Assembly (NCBI RefSeq): GCF_010723575.1
Contig: NZ_BLKZ01000001.1
Coordinates: forward strand, 2,976,001 to 3,040,000
DNA from: Mycobacterium bourgelatii
GTDB taxonomy: Bacteria; Actinomycetota; Actinomycetes; Mycobacteriales; Mycobacteriaceae
Reading direction: 5' to 3'
Length of the DNA stretch: 64,000 nt
Shown here: in pieces, positions 48,708 to 57,862 of the stretch
How the letters are laid out: each line of letters starts with the position of its first letter
How positions within the stretch are numbered: the stretch's first letter is position 1
Made by a program: the position numbers and the translations under genes
Notes under the pieces: generated by a model
Told to the model about the DNA's origin: nothing
The model's database searches: none
The model's input: only the letters and a program-made list of their open reading frames with translations

Positions 48708-50222
48708 GTGGCTGAAGAGAGCCGCGGACAGCGGGGGTCGGGATACGGCCTCGGGTTGTCAACGCGGACCCAGGTGACGGGTTATCAGTTCCTGGCGCGT
48801 CGGACAGCAATGGCGTTGACCCGTTGGCGGGTCCGGATGGAGATCGAACCGGGACGGCGTCAGACGCTGTCGGTGGTGGCGTCGATATCGGCGGCAGTGC
48901 TGATCTGCCTCGGGGCGCTGCTGTGGTCATTCATCAGCCCGTCAGGCCAGATCAACGATTCGGCGATCATCGCCGACAAAGACTCTGGCGCGCTGTATGT
49001 CCGCGTAGGCGACCGGTTGCACCCGGCCCTGAATCTGGCGTCGGCGCGGCTGATCGCCGGCCGTCCGGACAACCCGAAACAGGTCAAGTCGAATCAGATC
49101 ACCTCCATGCCGCACGGGCCGCTGGTGGGTATTCCGGGTGCTCCGTCTCAGTTCTCGCCGAAGAGTCCGTCGGAATCGTCGTGGCTGGTGTGCGACACCG
49201 TGGACACCTCGTCGGGAGTCGGGGGCGCACAGAGCGTGACGGTGACGGTGATCGACGGCACCCCGGAGCTGACCAACCACCGCAAGGTGTTGAGCGGGTC
49301 GGACGCCGTGGTGTTGAGCTACGAAGGGACCACCTGGGTGGTCCGTGAAGGACGCCGGTCCAAGATCGACGCCACCGACCGCTCGGTTCTGCTGCCCTTG
49401 GGGCTCACCCCGGAACAGGTCAGTCAGGCCAAGCCGATGAGCCGTGCGTTGTATGACGCGCTGCCGGTCGGGCCCGAACTGCTGGTGCCAGAGGTGCCGA
49501 ATGCCAATGCCCCGGCGACCTTCCCGGGCGCACCGGGACCGGTGGGGACGGTCATCGTCACGCCGCAAATCAGTGGGCCGCAACAATATTCGTTGGTCCT
49601 GACCGATGGTGTGCAGTCGCTCCCGCCGTTGGTGGCCCAGATCTTGACGAACGCCGGACGCTCCGGAAAGCCGGTGACCGTCGAACCGTCGGCGTTGGCG
49701 AAGATGCCGGTGGTCAACCGCCTGGATCTGTCGTCTTACCCAGACAGCCCGCTGAACGTGCAGGACCTGCGCGAGAATCCGTCGACCTGCTGGTGGTGGG
49801 AACGGACCGCCGGCGAGAACCGCGCCCGCGTTCAGGTGGTGTCCGGGCCCACCCTGCCGATCAAGGCGGCCGACCTGAGAAAGGTGGTGAGACTGGTGAA
49901 GGCGGACACCTCTGGCCGCTCGGCGGACCAGGTCTTCTTCGGACCTAACTACGCCAACTTCGTGGCCGTCACCGGCAACAACCCGGCCTCCCAGACCACG
50001 GAATCGTTGTGGTGGATCACCCAGGCGGGCCCGCGGTTCGGCGTCGACGACACCAAAGACGCCCGGGAAGCTCTGGGCTTGACCCTGACGCCGAGCCTGG
50101 CGCCGTGGGTAGCGCTACGTCTGCTGCCGCAAGGTCCGACGCTGTCCCGTGCGGACGCGTTGGTTGAGCACGACACCCTTCCAATGGACATGACCCCTGC
50201 AGAGTTGGTGGTACCGAAGTGA
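48708..50222 (+). CDS. eccB5: ESX-5 type VII secretion protein EccB5
   Basis: This is a 504-residue core component of the ESX-5 membrane complex. A short cytosolic N-terminus ('RTQVTGYQFLARRTAMALTRWRVRMEIEP', a family signature) is followed by one membrane helix (about residues 54-76) and a large periplasmic domain with the Cys pair 'SWLVCDTV' and 'NPSTCWWWE'. The start is GTG 48708 with GGAAGG upstream. It overlaps eccC5 by 4 bases (50219-50222), so the two are coupled. It is the first gene of the rightward ESX-5 locus. Confidence 0.97.
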   Translation: MAEESRGQRGSGYGLGLSTRTQVTGYQFLARRTAMALTRWRVRMEIEPGRRQTLSVVASISAAVLICLGALLWSFISPSGQINDSAIIADKDSGALYVRVGDRLHPALNLASARLIAGRPDNPKQVKSNQITSMPHGPLVGIPGAPSQFSPKSPSESSWLVCDTVDTSSGVGGAQSVTVTVIDGTPELTNHRKVLSGSDAVVLSYEGTTWVVREGRRSKIDATDRSVLLPLGLTPEQVSQAKPMSRALYDALPVGPELLVPEVPNANAPATFPGAPGPVGTVIVTPQISGPQQYSLVLTDGVQSLPPLVAQILTNAGRSGKPVTVEPSALAKMPVVNRLDLSSYPDSPLNVQDLRENPSTCWWWERTAGENRARVQVVSGPTLPIKAADLRKVVRLVKADTSGRSADQVFFGPNYANFVAVTGNNPASQTTESLWWITQAGPRFGVDDTKDAREALGLTLTPSLAPWVALRLLPQGPTLSRADALVEHDTLPMDMTPAELVVPK

Positions 50223-53200
50223 AACGTGGTTTTGCCCGACCGACACCGGAGAAGCCCCCGGTAATCAAGCCGGAGAACATCGTCCTACCGACGCCACTGA
50301 GCATCCCGCCGCCAGAGGGCAAGCCGTGGTGGTTGATCGTGGTCGGCGTCGTCGTGATCGGCCTCCTGGGCGGCATGGTGGCCATGACGTTCGCCAGCGG
50401 TTCGCACGTGTTCGGCGGCGTCGGCTCGATCTTCCCGATCTTCATGGTCGGCGGCATGATGATGATGATGTTCCGCGGCGTCAGCGGCGGGCAGCAGCAG
50501 ATGAGCCGGCCGAAGCTGGACGCGATGCGCGCCCAGTTCATGCTGATGCTGGACATGCTGCGCGACACCGCGCAGGAGTCCGCCGACAGCATGGACGCCA
50601 ACTACCGGTGGTTCCACCCAGCGCCGAACACGTTGGCGGCCGCGGTGGGATCCCCGCGCATGTGGGAACGCAAACCCGACGGCAAGGACCTCAATTTCGG
50701 CGTTGTCCGGGTCGGCGTGGGTATGACGCGTCCCGAGGTAACTTGGGGTGAGCCGCAGAACATGCCGACCGACATCGAGTTGGAGCCGGTAACCGGTAAG
50801 GCGCTGCAGGAATTCGGTCGCTATCAAAGCGTCGTCTACAACCTGCCGAAGATGGTGTCCGTTCTCGTCGAACCGTGGTATTCGCTGGTCGGAACGCGGG
50901 AGCAGGCGCTGGGATTGATGCGCGCGATCATCTGCCAGCTTGCGTTCTCCCACGGACCAGACCACATGCAGATGATCGTCGTCAGTTCCCACCTGGAGGA
51001 GTGGGACTGGGTCAAGTGGCTGCCGCACTTCGGTGACGCGCGGCGTCAGGACGCAGCGGGCAACGCCCGGATGGTCTACAGCTCGGTGCGTGAATTCGCC
51101 GCCGAGCAAGCCGAATTGTTCGCCGGCCGTGGGTCTTTCACGCCTCGGCATGCAAGTTCGTCGGCGCAGTGCCCGACCCCGCACACCGTGATCATCGCGG
51201 ACGTCGAAGACCCGCAATGGGAATACGTGATCAGCGCCGAAGGCGTCGACGGAGTGACGTTCTTCGACCTGACCGGCTCTCCGATGTGGTCCGACGTCCC
51301 GGAGCGCAAGTTGAAGTTCGACGAGGTCGGCATCATCGAAGCGCTGCCCCGCGACCGCGACACCTGGATGGTGATCGACGACAACGCGTGGTTCTTCGCC
51401 CTCGCCGATCAGTTCAGCACCGTCGAGGCCGAGGAGTTCGCGCAGAAACTGGCCCAGTGGCGCCTGGCCGAGGCATACGAAGAGATCGGCCAGCGGGTGA
51501 CCCACATCGGTGCCCGAGACATCTTGTCCTACTACGGAATTGATGACCCGGGGAATATCGACTTCGACTCGTTGTGGGGCAGCCGCACCGACTCGATGGG
51601 CAGGTCCCGGCTCCGCGTACCCTTCGGCAACAGGTCCGACAACGGCGAACTGCTGTTCCTGGACATGAAATCCCTCGACGAGGGCGGCGACGGGCCGCAC
51701 GGGGTCATGTCGGGTACCACGGGTTCGGGTAAATCGACCCTGGTGCGAACCGTGATCGAGTCGCTGATGCTCGGCCACCCGCCGGAGGAACTCCAGTTCG
51801 TCTTGGCAGACCTCAAGGGTGGGTCGGCGGTCAAGCCCTTCGCCGGAGTCCCGCACGTCTCCCGCATCATCACCGACCTGGAAGAAGACCAGGCGTTGAT
51901 GGAGCGCTTCCTGGATGCGCTGTGGGGCGAGATCGCGCGCCGCAAGTCCATCTGCGACAGCGCCGGCGTCGACGACGCCAAGGAATACAACTCGGTCCGC
52001 GCCCGGATGCGGGCCCGTGGCCAAGACATGGCGCCGCTGCCGATGCTCGTCGTCGTGATCGACGAGTTCTACGAGTGGTTCCGGATCATGCCGACCGCCG
52101 TGGACGTCCTCGACTCGATCGGCCGGCAGGGTCGTGCCTACTGGATCCACCTGATGATGGCCTCGCAGACCATCGAGAGCCGGGCGGAAAAGCTCATGGA
52201 GAACATGGGTTACCGCTTGGTGCTCAAGGCACGTACCGCCGGGGCTGCGCAGGCCGCCGGTGTGCCCAACGCGGTGAATCTGCCCGCTCAGGCCGGTCTG
52301 GGCTACTTCCGTCGGAGCCTCGACGACATCATCCGTTTCCAGGCCGAGTTCTTGTGGCGCGACTACTTCCGCGGCGTCACCGTCGACGGCGAGGAAGCGC
52401 CGGTCCTGGTGCACAGCATCGACTACGTTCGCCCGCAACTGTTCACCAACGACTTCACGCCGCTCGAAGTGAGCGTGGGTGGCGGCGCGGACGCCATCGA
52501 GCCGATTGCCGCCTACGCCAATGGCGAGGTGGTCGAGCCCGAAGAAGCCGACGAAGAAGAAGAGGCGATCAGGACGCCGAAGGTCGGCACGGTAATCATC
52601 GATCAGTTGCGCAGGATCAACTTCGAGCCTTACCGGTTGTGGCAACCGCCGCTGACCCAGCCCATCGCCATCGATGAGTTGGTCAACCGGTTCCTCGGGC
52701 GCCCGTGGCACCAGAACTACGGCACGGCCCGAGACCTCGTGTTCCCGATCGGGATCATCGACCGGCCGTTCAAACACGACCAACCACCGTGGACGGTCGA
52801 TACCTCGGGTCCCGGTGCCAACGTGCTGATTCTGGGTGCCGGCGGTTCGGGCAAGACGACCGCACTGCAGACCCTGATCTGCTCGGCGGCGTTGACCCAC
52901 ACCCCCGAACAGGTGCAGTTCTACTGCCTGGCGTACAGCAGCACCGCCTTGACCACCGTCGCGAAACTGCCGCACGTGGGTGAGGTGGCGGGCCCGACCG
53001 ACCCGTACGGTGTGCGCCGGACGGTGTCGGAGTTGCTGGCGCTGGTACGCGAGCGCAAACGCAGCTTCCTGGAATACGGCATCGCGTCGATGGAGATGTT
53101 CCGGCGTCGCAAGTTCGGCGGGGAAGCCGGCCCGGTGCCCAACGACGGGTTCGGGGATGTCTACCTGGTGATCGACAACTACCGCGCCCTCGCCGAAGAA

Positions 53201-54391
53201 AACGAGGTGTTGATCGATCAGGTGAACATGATCATCAACCAGGGGCCCTCGTTCGGCGTCCACGTGATTGTCACCGCCGATCGTGAGTCCGAACTCCGCC
53301 CGCCGGTGCGTAGCGGTTTCGGCTCCCGGGTCGAGCTGCGCCTGGCCGCGGTCGAGGACGCCAAGTTGGTCCGTTCGCGGTTCGCCAAGGACGTTCCCGC
53401 CAAGCCGGGTCGCGGCATGGTCGCGGTCAACTACATCCGCCTCGACAGCGACCCCCAGGCCGGCCTGCACACCCTGGTGGCTCGTCCGGCGATGTCCAAC
53501 ACACCGGACAACGTCTTCGAGTGCGACAGCGTGGTTGCCGCGGTCAGCAGGCTCACCACCACCCGGGCACCCATCGTGCGTCGGCTTCCGGCCCGGTTCG
53601 GCGTGGAGCAGGTGCGCGAACTGGCGGCGCGGGACACCCGTCAAGGTGTTGGCGCCGGTGGGATCGCGTGGGGGCTATCGGAACTGGACCTGTCACCGGT
53701 CTACCTCAACTTCGCCGAGAACTCGCACTTGATGGTGACCGGCCGACGCGAATGTGGGAAAACCACGACGCTGGCCACCATCATGTCCGAAATCGGGCGG
53801 TTGTATGCGCCCGGCGCCAGCAGCGCGCCACCGCCTCCGCCCGGAAAGCCCTCTGCACAGGTATGGCTGATCGACCCGCGTCGTCAGCTGCTGACCCAGC
53901 TGGGTACGGAGTATGTGGAGAAGTTCGCCTACAACCTCGACGGCGTCGTTCAGATGATGGGCGAGCTGTCCGCGGCCTTGGCCGGCCGGGAACCCCCACC
54001 CGGTCTGTCCGCCGAGGAGCTGTTGTCTCGGGCCTGGTGGACCGGTCCGGAGATCTTCCTGATCGTCGACGACATCCAACAGCTGCCGCCGGGCTTCGAC
54101 TCGCCGCTGCACAAGGTGGTTCCGTTCGTGAACAGGGCCGCCGACGTGGGGCTGCACGTGATCGTCACCCGCACGTTCGGTGGTTGGTCCTCGGCGGGCA
54201 GCGACCCGATGCTGAGGGCGCTGCACCAGGCGAACGCACCGCTGCTGGTGATGGACGCTGACCCCGACGAGGGCTTCATCCGCGGCAAGATGAAGGGCGG
54301 CCCGCTGCCCCGCGGTCGAGGCCTGCTGATGGCGGAAGACACCGGCGTGTTCGTACAGGTTGCGGCCACCGAGATAGCAAGTAGGAGCTAG
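50219..54391 (+). CDS. eccC5: ESX-5 type VII secretion ATPase EccC5
   Basis: A 1,390-residue FtsK/SpoIIIE-type motor that drives PE/PPE and Esx substrate export. Two membrane helices near residues 38-60 and 66-85 are followed by three ATPase domains. The Walker A motifs are 'GTTGSGKST' (~500), 'GAGGSGKTT' (~872) and 'GRRECGKTT' (~1174). Domain 1 has a full Walker B ('LVVVIDEF'), whereas domain 2 reads 'LVIDNY' without the catalytic Glu, consistent with a regulatory role. M. tuberculosis annotation splits this gene as Rv1783/Rv1784; here it is continuous. The start is GTG 50219, overlapping eccB5. Confidence 0.97.
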   Translation: MKRGFARPTPEKPPVIKPENIVLPTPLSIPPPEGKPWWLIVVGVVVIGLLGGMVAMTFASGSHVFGGVGSIFPIFMVGGMMMMMFRGVSGGQQQMSRPKLDAMRAQFMLMLDMLRDTAQESADSMDANYRWFHPAPNTLAAAVGSPRMWERKPDGKDLNFGVVRVGVGMTRPEVTWGEPQNMPTDIELEPVTGKALQEFGRYQSVVYNLPKMVSVLVEPWYSLVGTREQALGLMRAIICQLAFSHGPDHMQMIVVSSHLEEWDWVKWLPHFGDARRQDAAGNARMVYSSVREFAAEQAELFAGRGSFTPRHASSSAQCPTPHTVIIADVEDPQWEYVISAEGVDGVTFFDLTGSPMWSDVPERKLKFDEVGIIEALPRDRDTWMVIDDNAWFFALADQFSTVEAEEFAQKLAQWRLAEAYEEIGQRVTHIGARDILSYYGIDDPGNIDFDSLWGSRTDSMGRSRLRVPFGNRSDNGELLFLDMKSLDEGGDGPHGVMSGTTGSGKSTLVRTVIESLMLGHPPEELQFVLADLKGGSAVKPFAGVPHVSRIITDLEEDQALMERFLDALWGEIARRKSICDSAGVDDAKEYNSVRARMRARGQDMAPLPMLVVVIDEFYEWFRIMPTAVDVLDSIGRQGRAYWIHLMMASQTIESRAEKLMENMGYRLVLKARTAGAAQAAGVPNAVNLPAQAGLGYFRRSLDDIIRFQAEFLWRDYFRGVTVDGEEAPVLVHSIDYVRPQLFTNDFTPLEVSVGGGADAIEPIAAYANGEVVEPEEADEEEEAIRTPKVGTVIIDQLRRINFEPYRLWQPPLTQPIAIDELVNRFLGRPWHQNYGTARDLVFPIGIIDRPFKHDQPPWTVDTSGPGANVLILGAGGSGKTTALQTLICSAALTHTPEQVQFYCLAYSSTALTTVAKLPHVGEVAGPTDPYGVRRTVSELLALVRERKRSFLEYGIASMEMFRRRKFGGEAGPVPNDGFGDVYLVIDNYRALAEENEVLIDQVNMIINQGPSFGVHVIVTADRESELRPPVRSGFGSRVELRLAAVEDAKLVRSRFAKDVPAKPGRGMVAVNYIRLDSDPQAGLHTLVARPAMSNTPDNVFECDSVVAAVSRLTTTRAPIVRRLPARFGVEQVRELAARDTRQGVGAGGIAWGLSELDLSPVYLNFAENSHLMVTGRRECGKTTTLATIMSEIGRLYAPGASSAPPPPPGKPSAQVWLIDPRRQLLTQLGTEYVEKFAYNLDGVVQMMGELSAALAGREPPPGLSAEELLSRAWWTGPEIFLIVDDIQQLPPGFDSPLHKVVPFVNRAADVGLHVIVTRTFGGWSSAGSDPMLRALHQANAPLLVMDADPDEGFIRGKMKGGPLPRGRGLLMAEDTGVFVQVAATEIASRS

Positions 54392-54401
54392 CTAGCTAGC
54401 T

Positions 54402-54439
54402 GCATTAGGGCCCGGCGGTTATCCGCCGGGCCCTAATGC
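54402..54439 (+). terminator. Strong hairpin after eccC5
   Basis: A perfect 17-bp stem (GCATTAGGGCCCGGCGG, 4-base loop TTAT, exact complement), beginning 10 bases after the eccC5 stop. Only a short TTT follows, as is usual for mycobacterial terminators. Just before it is a run of GCTA tetranucleotides (54386-54400). It should separate the machinery transcript (eccB5-eccC5) from the PPE/PE/Esx genes. Confidence 0.85.
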
Positions 54440-54823
54440 TTTGACCGAACGCTCTACGCCGGGGGAGGAGCAATCCTATGAACGCTCATATCTTTGGCGC
54501 GTAAACCCGCTTGAACGTAGACAACTCACGTGTCGTGCGACGTCCCGCGTCCGTTGCTATCTGTGCAGCTCAACAGCATCAACGGCACGGGCGAAATTGA
54601 ACGGCAGCTGAACAGTGGTGGGCAAGTGATGAATAGTTGGCGTCTGAGGCAGTTTCAGCAACGGTAGCAATCTAATGTGTTTTCTATGCAGATCAGTCGA
54701 TCTATGCACATATTCCATATACGGCAGTATAATGCGCACCCTCTGCGCGAAGCTGGAAACTCAAAGCCACGCTGCCGACGCCGCCCGATTCGCTTCGCGA
54801 CCGGAGCGCGCTGAGGAGCGCCG
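54440..54823. other. Intergenic region where cyp143 and its ferredoxin would lie
   Basis: In M. tuberculosis the genes cyp143 (Rv1785c) and Rv1786 lie between eccC5 and the first PPE gene. Here that space is a 384-base gap without any gene. It contains A/T-rich sequence and a promoter candidate at 54705-54733. No fragment resembling a P450 haem loop or a ferredoxin is visible in it. Confidence 0.75.
54705..54733 (+). promoter_or_regulatory. Sigma-A-type promoter for the PPE/PE/Esx genes
   Basis: A consensus TATAAT at 54728-54733 is preceded at 17-bp spacing by TGCACA at 54705-54710 (4 of 6 matches to TTGACA), in unusually A/T-rich sequence. It lies about 90 bases before the first PPE gene. 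A partial inverted repeat GCAGATC-N4-GATCTATGC (54688-54707) overlaps the -35 side and might be a regulator site. Confidence 0.65.
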
Positions 54824-55963
54824 GTGCTGGATTTCGGGGCGTTACCGCCGGAGATCAACTCGGGCCGAATGTATGCCGGACCGGGGTCGGGGCCGATGTT
54901 GGCCGCCGCGATGGGCTGGGATGCCGTCGCTGCCGAACTGAGTACGGCAGCCGCCGGATATGCCGCGGTGATCACCGAGCTCACGAGCTCCCCCTGGGTG
55001 GGACCGGCGTCAGAGGCGATGCTGACCGCAGCCGGGCCGTACGTGGCCTGGATGAGCGTCACCGCCGACCGGGCCGAGCAGGCCGGCGTACAGGCTCGTG
55101 CGGCCGCCGTCGCCTATGAGACCGCCTTCGCGATGACCGTGCCGCCGCCAGTGATCGAGGCCAACCGGACCTTGCTGCTGGCTCTGCTCGCCACCAACTT
55201 CTTCGGGCAGAACACGCCGGCGATCGCTGCTACCGAGGCCCAGTACGCCGAGATGTGGGCCCAGGACGCCGCGGCGATGTACGGCTATGCCGATTCGTCG
55301 GCGACGGCGTCACGGCTGAGTCCGTTCACCGCTCCGCCTAGGACCAGCCAATCCGACGCGGTGGCCGAGCAGGCCGCGGCGGTCGAAGACGCGGCCGCCA
55401 CAGCAGCGGCGTCAGCCCCCTTCTCTGCGCCCCTGGCGGGGTTGGGCTTCGCGGTCAACCTCTCGACGCTGCCGCCGTGGTTCGTGGGGCCGAACGGGCT
55501 CGTTGCCACGATCTTCGGCAATTCCTCGAACATCTGGAATGCCGTGACGAACTACCCATACTTCTCGCTCGGGGCCGTCAACTCCCTGGTGGCGTGGGGC
55601 GGTGGGCTACTGCCCGGCGCCCCTGCGCCGAACCCCGCGCTGGGTGGTGCTTTGACACCACCCGGTGCCATCGGCGCATGGGGCACCCCGGTGTCGGCGG
55701 GGTGGGGACAGGCCGCCACCATCGGGAAGTTGTCGGTGCCGCCTGTTTGGGCGGCCACTACTGTCTCGCAGGTCTCGCAGGTCTCTCAGCTGAGCCCGGC
55801 CCCCGCCAGCTCGTTCCCCGAGATGACCACCGCGGCAAGCAATCTCGGCACATCGCTGGTGCGGGGGATACCACTGGGAGCTGTGGGCCGACGCAGCGCG
55901 GGCTTCGTCACCAAGTATGGGTTCCGCTACAACGTCCTGACTCGTTCGCCGTACGCCGGGTAG
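54824..55963 (+). CDS. PPE family protein (PPE-SVP subgroup, PPE25-like position)
   Basis: This 379-residue protein from GTG 54824 (GAGGAG site) has the PPE domain 'LDFGALPPEINSGRMYAGPGSGPML' with the WxG turn in 'SSPWVGPASEAM', and extends to about residue 175. The SVP motif 'GKLSVPPVWA' (GxxSVPxxW) near residue 305 is intact, and the protein ends '...GFRYNVLTRSPYAG' as SVP members do. A short 'VSQVSQVSQLS' repeat follows the SVP motif. It is an ESX-5 substrate and probably pairs with the next PE protein and EspG5. The symbol of the ortholog is not certain because one PPE gene is missing from this locus. Confidence 0.92.
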   Translation: MLDFGALPPEINSGRMYAGPGSGPMLAAAMGWDAVAAELSTAAAGYAAVITELTSSPWVGPASEAMLTAAGPYVAWMSVTADRAEQAGVQARAAAVAYETAFAMTVPPPVIEANRTLLLALLATNFFGQNTPAIAATEAQYAEMWAQDAAAMYGYADSSATASRLSPFTAPPRTSQSDAVAEQAAAVEDAAATAAASAPFSAPLAGLGFAVNLSTLPPWFVGPNGLVATIFGNSSNIWNAVTNYPYFSLGAVNSLVAWGGGLLPGAPAPNPALGGALTPPGAIGAWGTPVSAGWGQAATIGKLSVPPVWAATTVSQVSQVSQLSPAPASSFPEMTTAASNLGTSLVRGIPLGAVGRRSAGFVTKYGFRYNVLTRSPYAG

Positions 55964-56026
55964 CCGGTGGAAAGCACAGTGTCCCCTGAAAGTTGTTGAT
56001 TACCAAAGTTATAAGGAGGAGACAAA

Positions 56027-56326
56027 ATGTCGTTTGTTACCACTCAGCCGGAGGCGCTGTCGGCCGCGGCGGCCAGCCTGCAGGGCATCGGGTCGGCCCT
56101 GAGCGCCCAGAATGCCGCCGCCGCAGCGCCGACGACCGGCGTAGTTCCGGCAGCCGCCGACGAGGTGTCCGCATTGACCGCCGCGCAATTCGCCGCACAC
56201 GCGCAGATGTACCAAGCGGTGAGCGCGCAGGCGCAAGCTATCCACGAGATGTTCGTCAACACCCTTGACGCCAGCGCCGGATCGTATGCCGCCACCGAAG
56301 CGGCCAACGCGGTCGCGAGTCGGTAA
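56027..56326 (+). CDS. PE family protein (PE18-like)
   Basis: A 99-residue PE protein consisting of the PE domain only: 'MSFVTTQPEALSAAAASLQ...' with the C-terminal YxxxE export motif in 'SAGSYAATEAAN'. It has an AAGGAGG ribosome site. It lies 63 bases after the first PPE gene and 8 bases before the second, with which it probably forms a helical hairpin heterodimer exported by ESX-5. It is 87 of 99 residues identical (by eye) to the second PE protein at 57863. Confidence 0.93.
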   Translation: MSFVTTQPEALSAAAASLQGIGSALSAQNAAAAAPTTGVVPAAADEVSALTAAQFAAHAQMYQAVSAQAQAIHEMFVNTLDASAGSYAATEAANAVASR

Positions 56327-56334
56327 GGGACGCC

Positions 56335-57564
56335 ATGGATTTCGGGGCGCTGCCACCGGAAATCAACTCGTCGCTCATCTACGCAGGACCCGGTTCAGCG
56401 CCGATGGTGGCTGCTGCTGCCGCCTGGAACGGACTGGCCGCAGAGCTCAATTCGGCCTCCGTCGCCTACGAAACGGTGATTACGCACCTGACCGGTGAAG
56501 AGTGGCTGGGGCCGGCGTCGGCGTCGATGGCCGAAGCCGTCACACCGTACGTGACATGGATGAGCAACACGGCGTCTCGAGCCGAACAATTTGCCACCCA
56601 GGCCACCGCCGCCGCGGCGGCGTACGAGAATGCGCTGGCGGCGATGGTGCCGCCAGAACTCGTCGCGCTCAACCGCGCGGAACTGGCTCAGTTGTTGGCC
56701 ACCAATGCCTTTGGCCAAAACACCAACGCGATCGCGGCCCTTGAGGCGCAATATGGCGAGATGTGGGCTCAGGACGCCGCGACGATGTATCAGTACGCGA
56801 CGTCATCGTCGACCGCAACGGCGGCGGTATCCCCGTTCAGCGCGCCGCCGCAGGTTGCCAACCCCGCGGGTACGGCTGCGCAGGCGGCTTCGGTGACCGA
56901 TGCCGTCGGGGCTGCGACCGGATCGGCCCAGCAATCGTTGCTGGACCTGCTCGGTAATTTGCAGGTCCAGTTGGCCAACCTGGTGGGACCGAGCGCGGGT
57001 CTGCTGGGGTTGAACCCGACCTCGCCAGTGACGTTGTCCGGGGTGACCTTCAACCCCAACTCGGTCGTCGGCTCGATCCTCGCCGGGATAGGTGGGAACA
57101 GCACTCTGAACCCGTCGTGGCTCATCACTGCCTTCCGGAACTTTGCTGGGCCCGCTTACAACATCGAGGGTCTGCCGTACTTCTCAACCGGCATGGCCAA
57201 CTCGTTGCTCTCCCTCAGCAAGGGCCTGGCGTCGGCCGCCGCCTCCGCTGCGGCGGCCGGCCCGCACGCCGCGGACGCCGTCAGCGGAGCGCTGGGCTCC
57301 GGCGGTGCAGGTGTGACCGCGAGCGTGGGACAGGCAGCCTCGCTCGGAAAGTTGTCGGTGCCGCCCGCGATCGCGGGATTGGGCCCGGCGATCAGCCAGG
57401 CGGCACCACTCCCGGTGACCACGATCAGCGCCGCCCCGGACGGATCCGCCGGAAATCTCCTCGGGGGTTTGCCGCTCGCGGGCGTGGGGGCCGGTGCCTC
57501 CGGAGCAAGTCCCCGCTACGGATTCCGGCCCACCGTCATGGCGCGTCCCCCGTTCGCGGGTTGA
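56335..57564 (+). CDS. PPE family protein (PPE26-like position)
   Basis: This 409-residue protein begins 'MDFGALPPEINSSLIYAGPGSAPM', with WxG in 'EEWLGPASASM'. The SVP-like motif is 'GKLSVPPAIAG', so the conserved final Trp of GxxSVPxxW is replaced. The central region has a hydrophobic 'LLDLLGNLQVQLANLVGPSAGLLGL' stretch and a Ser/Ala run. The C-terminus 'YGFRPTVMARPPFAG' matches its neighbour. It is likely the partner of the PE protein encoded 8 bases upstream. In M. tuberculosis two PPE genes (PPE26, PPE27) lie here; only one is present. Confidence 0.92.
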   Translation: MDFGALPPEINSSLIYAGPGSAPMVAAAAAWNGLAAELNSASVAYETVITHLTGEEWLGPASASMAEAVTPYVTWMSNTASRAEQFATQATAAAAAYENALAAMVPPELVALNRAELAQLLATNAFGQNTNAIAALEAQYGEMWAQDAATMYQYATSSSTATAAVSPFSAPPQVANPAGTAAQAASVTDAVGAATGSAQQSLLDLLGNLQVQLANLVGPSAGLLGLNPTSPVTLSGVTFNPNSVVGSILAGIGGNSTLNPSWLITAFRNFAGPAYNIEGLPYFSTGMANSLLSLSKGLASAAASAAAAGPHAADAVSGALGSGGAGVTASVGQAASLGKLSVPPAIAGLGPAISQAAPLPVTTISAAPDGSAGNLLGGLPLAGVGAGASGASPRYGFRPTVMARPPFAG

Positions 57565-57862
57565 CGGATGCTCGTGGGGGACTCGCGAGGTGTGTGGTGG
57601 GATCTACGGTGACGAGCCCTCGAGCGCCGAGCACGCGCCTCCTGAGCGCCGCTCTGAGCGCCAACAACCCGGCAAGACCGGAGTCTCTGGAAGACCCTAC
57701 GAACCAGGTCAGGCGCTGTTACTCTGTCGTTACAACAGTCGGCTTCGTATTGCCGACCGGTGAACAAATGCCAAACGGGGACGCCGAACCCCACTTGTGC
57801 CCAGACAGTCATCTACTCTCGTGCAGAGACCGGTGCTGGGAGCAGCTCTAGGAGGAAACAGC
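57565..57862. other. Gap where PPE27 would lie in M. tuberculosis
   Basis: 298 bases between the second PPE gene and the second PE gene. No PPE-like residue pattern is visible in any frame. The sequence probably holds the promoter of the PE19-like gene; CTGTT-N13-AACAG at 57716-57738 is the only symmetric element I noticed. Confidence 0.5.

Noticed and set aside
50285..53644. A 1,119-codon open frame antisense to eccC5
   Set aside because: It is a codon-position mirror of a GC-rich gene: no family motifs, high His/Arg/Asp content, and it runs exactly opposite conserved ATPase motifs.
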